From: Candidatus Poribacteria bacterium
GTDB taxonomy: Bacteria; Poribacteria; WGA-4E; WGA-3G
Reading direction: 5' to 3'
NCBI GenBank assembly: GCA_009835515.1
Contig: VXXH01000488.1
Coordinates: 1-5,446 of the forward strand
DNA length: 5,446 bases
The position numbers and the translations under genes were made by a program. Shown here piece by piece: positions 5,043 through 5,446 of this stretch. Positions within the stretch are counted from its first letter, which is position 1; every line of letters starts with the position of its first letter. The notes under the pieces are model-generated. The model did no database searches and had not been told where the DNA came from. It saw only the letters and a list, made by a program, of their open reading frames with translations.

Positions 5043-5446
5043 TTACTCTAAAAAGTCAGTTTTGAGTTTTCCCCACGTCACCGCAAGCTTACCAACGGCT
5101 TCAACAGCCAATGAATCACTTTCCATTACCGCTGCGATTTCGTCTTCGTCCAGCACACGATCATAAAGGCGTACTTCATCAATCACACCTTTGAAAAGGT
5201 AGGTATGCGTAGGACGTTCATTCCCGCCTGCCCCTATGAGGAATTCCTCGCTCGGATTAACATCAATATCAAAGTTCTCTTCTCCTATAAATTCACCATT
5301 TACGTAGAATTTATGGTTACCATCGGCATAAGTGCCAGCGAGGTGATCCCATTCACCGAGATTCACATCTGGTCCCCGAACGGGTTTCCAATGATTCGCT
5401 CCGGCACCAATCCAAAATTCCCACGTATTGCCGGGCTCAGCATAGA
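5043..5446 (-). CDS. LamG (concanavalin A-like) domain protein, C-terminal part
   Basis: The minus-strand frame is open from the right edge to TAA at 5043-5045, giving 133 residues. The GTG at 5366 is an internal valine, not a start, because translation continues upstream through NTWEFWIGAGANHWKP into a normal LamG strand. The order fits the C-terminal half of a LamG/Laminin_G_3 domain: W-E-F-W-I-G, then G-E-W-D-H-L-A-G-T-Y, then H-K-F-Y-V-N-G-E-F-I-G, then F-K-G-V-I-D-E-V-R-L-Y-D-R-V-L, then D-E-D-E-I-A-A-V-M. Such domains bind carbohydrate or protein ligands, usually in secreted proteins; the N-terminus and any signal peptide lie outside the window. After the domain comes a 22-residue tail with V-G-K-L-A-V-T-W-G-K-L-K, which I recall as recurring in Poribacteria LamG proteins and which may be a sorting or adaptor signal. 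Confidence 0.92.
   Translation of the reverse strand, partial: YAEPGNTWEFWIGAGANHWKPVRGPDVNLGEWDHLAGTYADGNHKFYVNGEFIGEENFDIDVNPSEEFLIGAGGNERPTHTYLFKGVIDEVRLYDRVLDEDEIAAVMESDSLAVEAVGKLAVTWGKLKTDFLE

Noticed and set aside
5364..5366. GTG start for the minus-strand LamG gene
   Set aside because: The frame remains open to the right edge with LamG-like residues before it, so the codon is internal.
1..5446. tRNA, rRNA, transposase or defence genes
   Set aside because: No such motifs were seen on either strand; the non-coding gaps are all shorter than 250 bases and are described above.

Overview
The window reads as ordinary chromosomal DNA of an uncultured bacterium, with balanced base composition and good Shine-Dalgarno sites ahead of most genes. 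The best guess is a Poribacteria/Planctomycetes-like lineage. Reasons: a GT4 glycosyltransferase opening with the G-A-A-G-M-Y-C-G-T-C signature that I associate with planctomycete-type genomes; a LamG (concanavalin A-like) protein ending in a 'VGKLAVTWGKLK' tail that I recall from Candidatus Poribacteria; and short hairpin and heptamer repeats between genes. The taxon is inferred from memory of these families and was not tested.

Layout. Positions 1-68 probably hold the last codons of an upstream gene whose TGA overlaps the next ATG. A GT4 glycosyltransferase follows at 65-1354 (+). A 242-base gap (1355-1596) is packed with inverted and direct CAGTT/AACTG repeats, including four 7-bp tandem units. 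Next is a small five-helix membrane protein resembling half of a DMT/EamA transporter (1597-2073, +). A 195-base gap then holds a nested imperfect palindrome that ends exactly at the -35 box of a plausible sigma-70 promoter.

That promoter leads a tight four-gene + strand operon: an ECF-type sigma factor (2269-2853); a large soluble protein with a helical N-terminal domain and a DUF4097-like beta-repeat C-terminal half (2898-4313); a DUF2752 membrane protein (4316-4684); and an 84-residue three-helix membrane protein (4699-4953). The gaps are 44, 2 and 14 bases. The convergent junction carries a perfect 9-bp-stem hairpin (5012-5032). The 3' end of a minus-strand LamG-domain gene (5043-5446) runs off the right edge.

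How the genes may work together. The sigma factor and the DUF4097 protein look like a regulator-partner pair, but the partner has no signal peptide, membrane segment or zinc-binding anti-sigma motif. It is therefore either an unconventional cytoplasmic partner or a product of the regulon. The two small membrane proteins downstream suggest an envelope-related output. This sigma/DUF4097/DUF2752 module is the most interesting part of the window; its function is inferred from gene order only.
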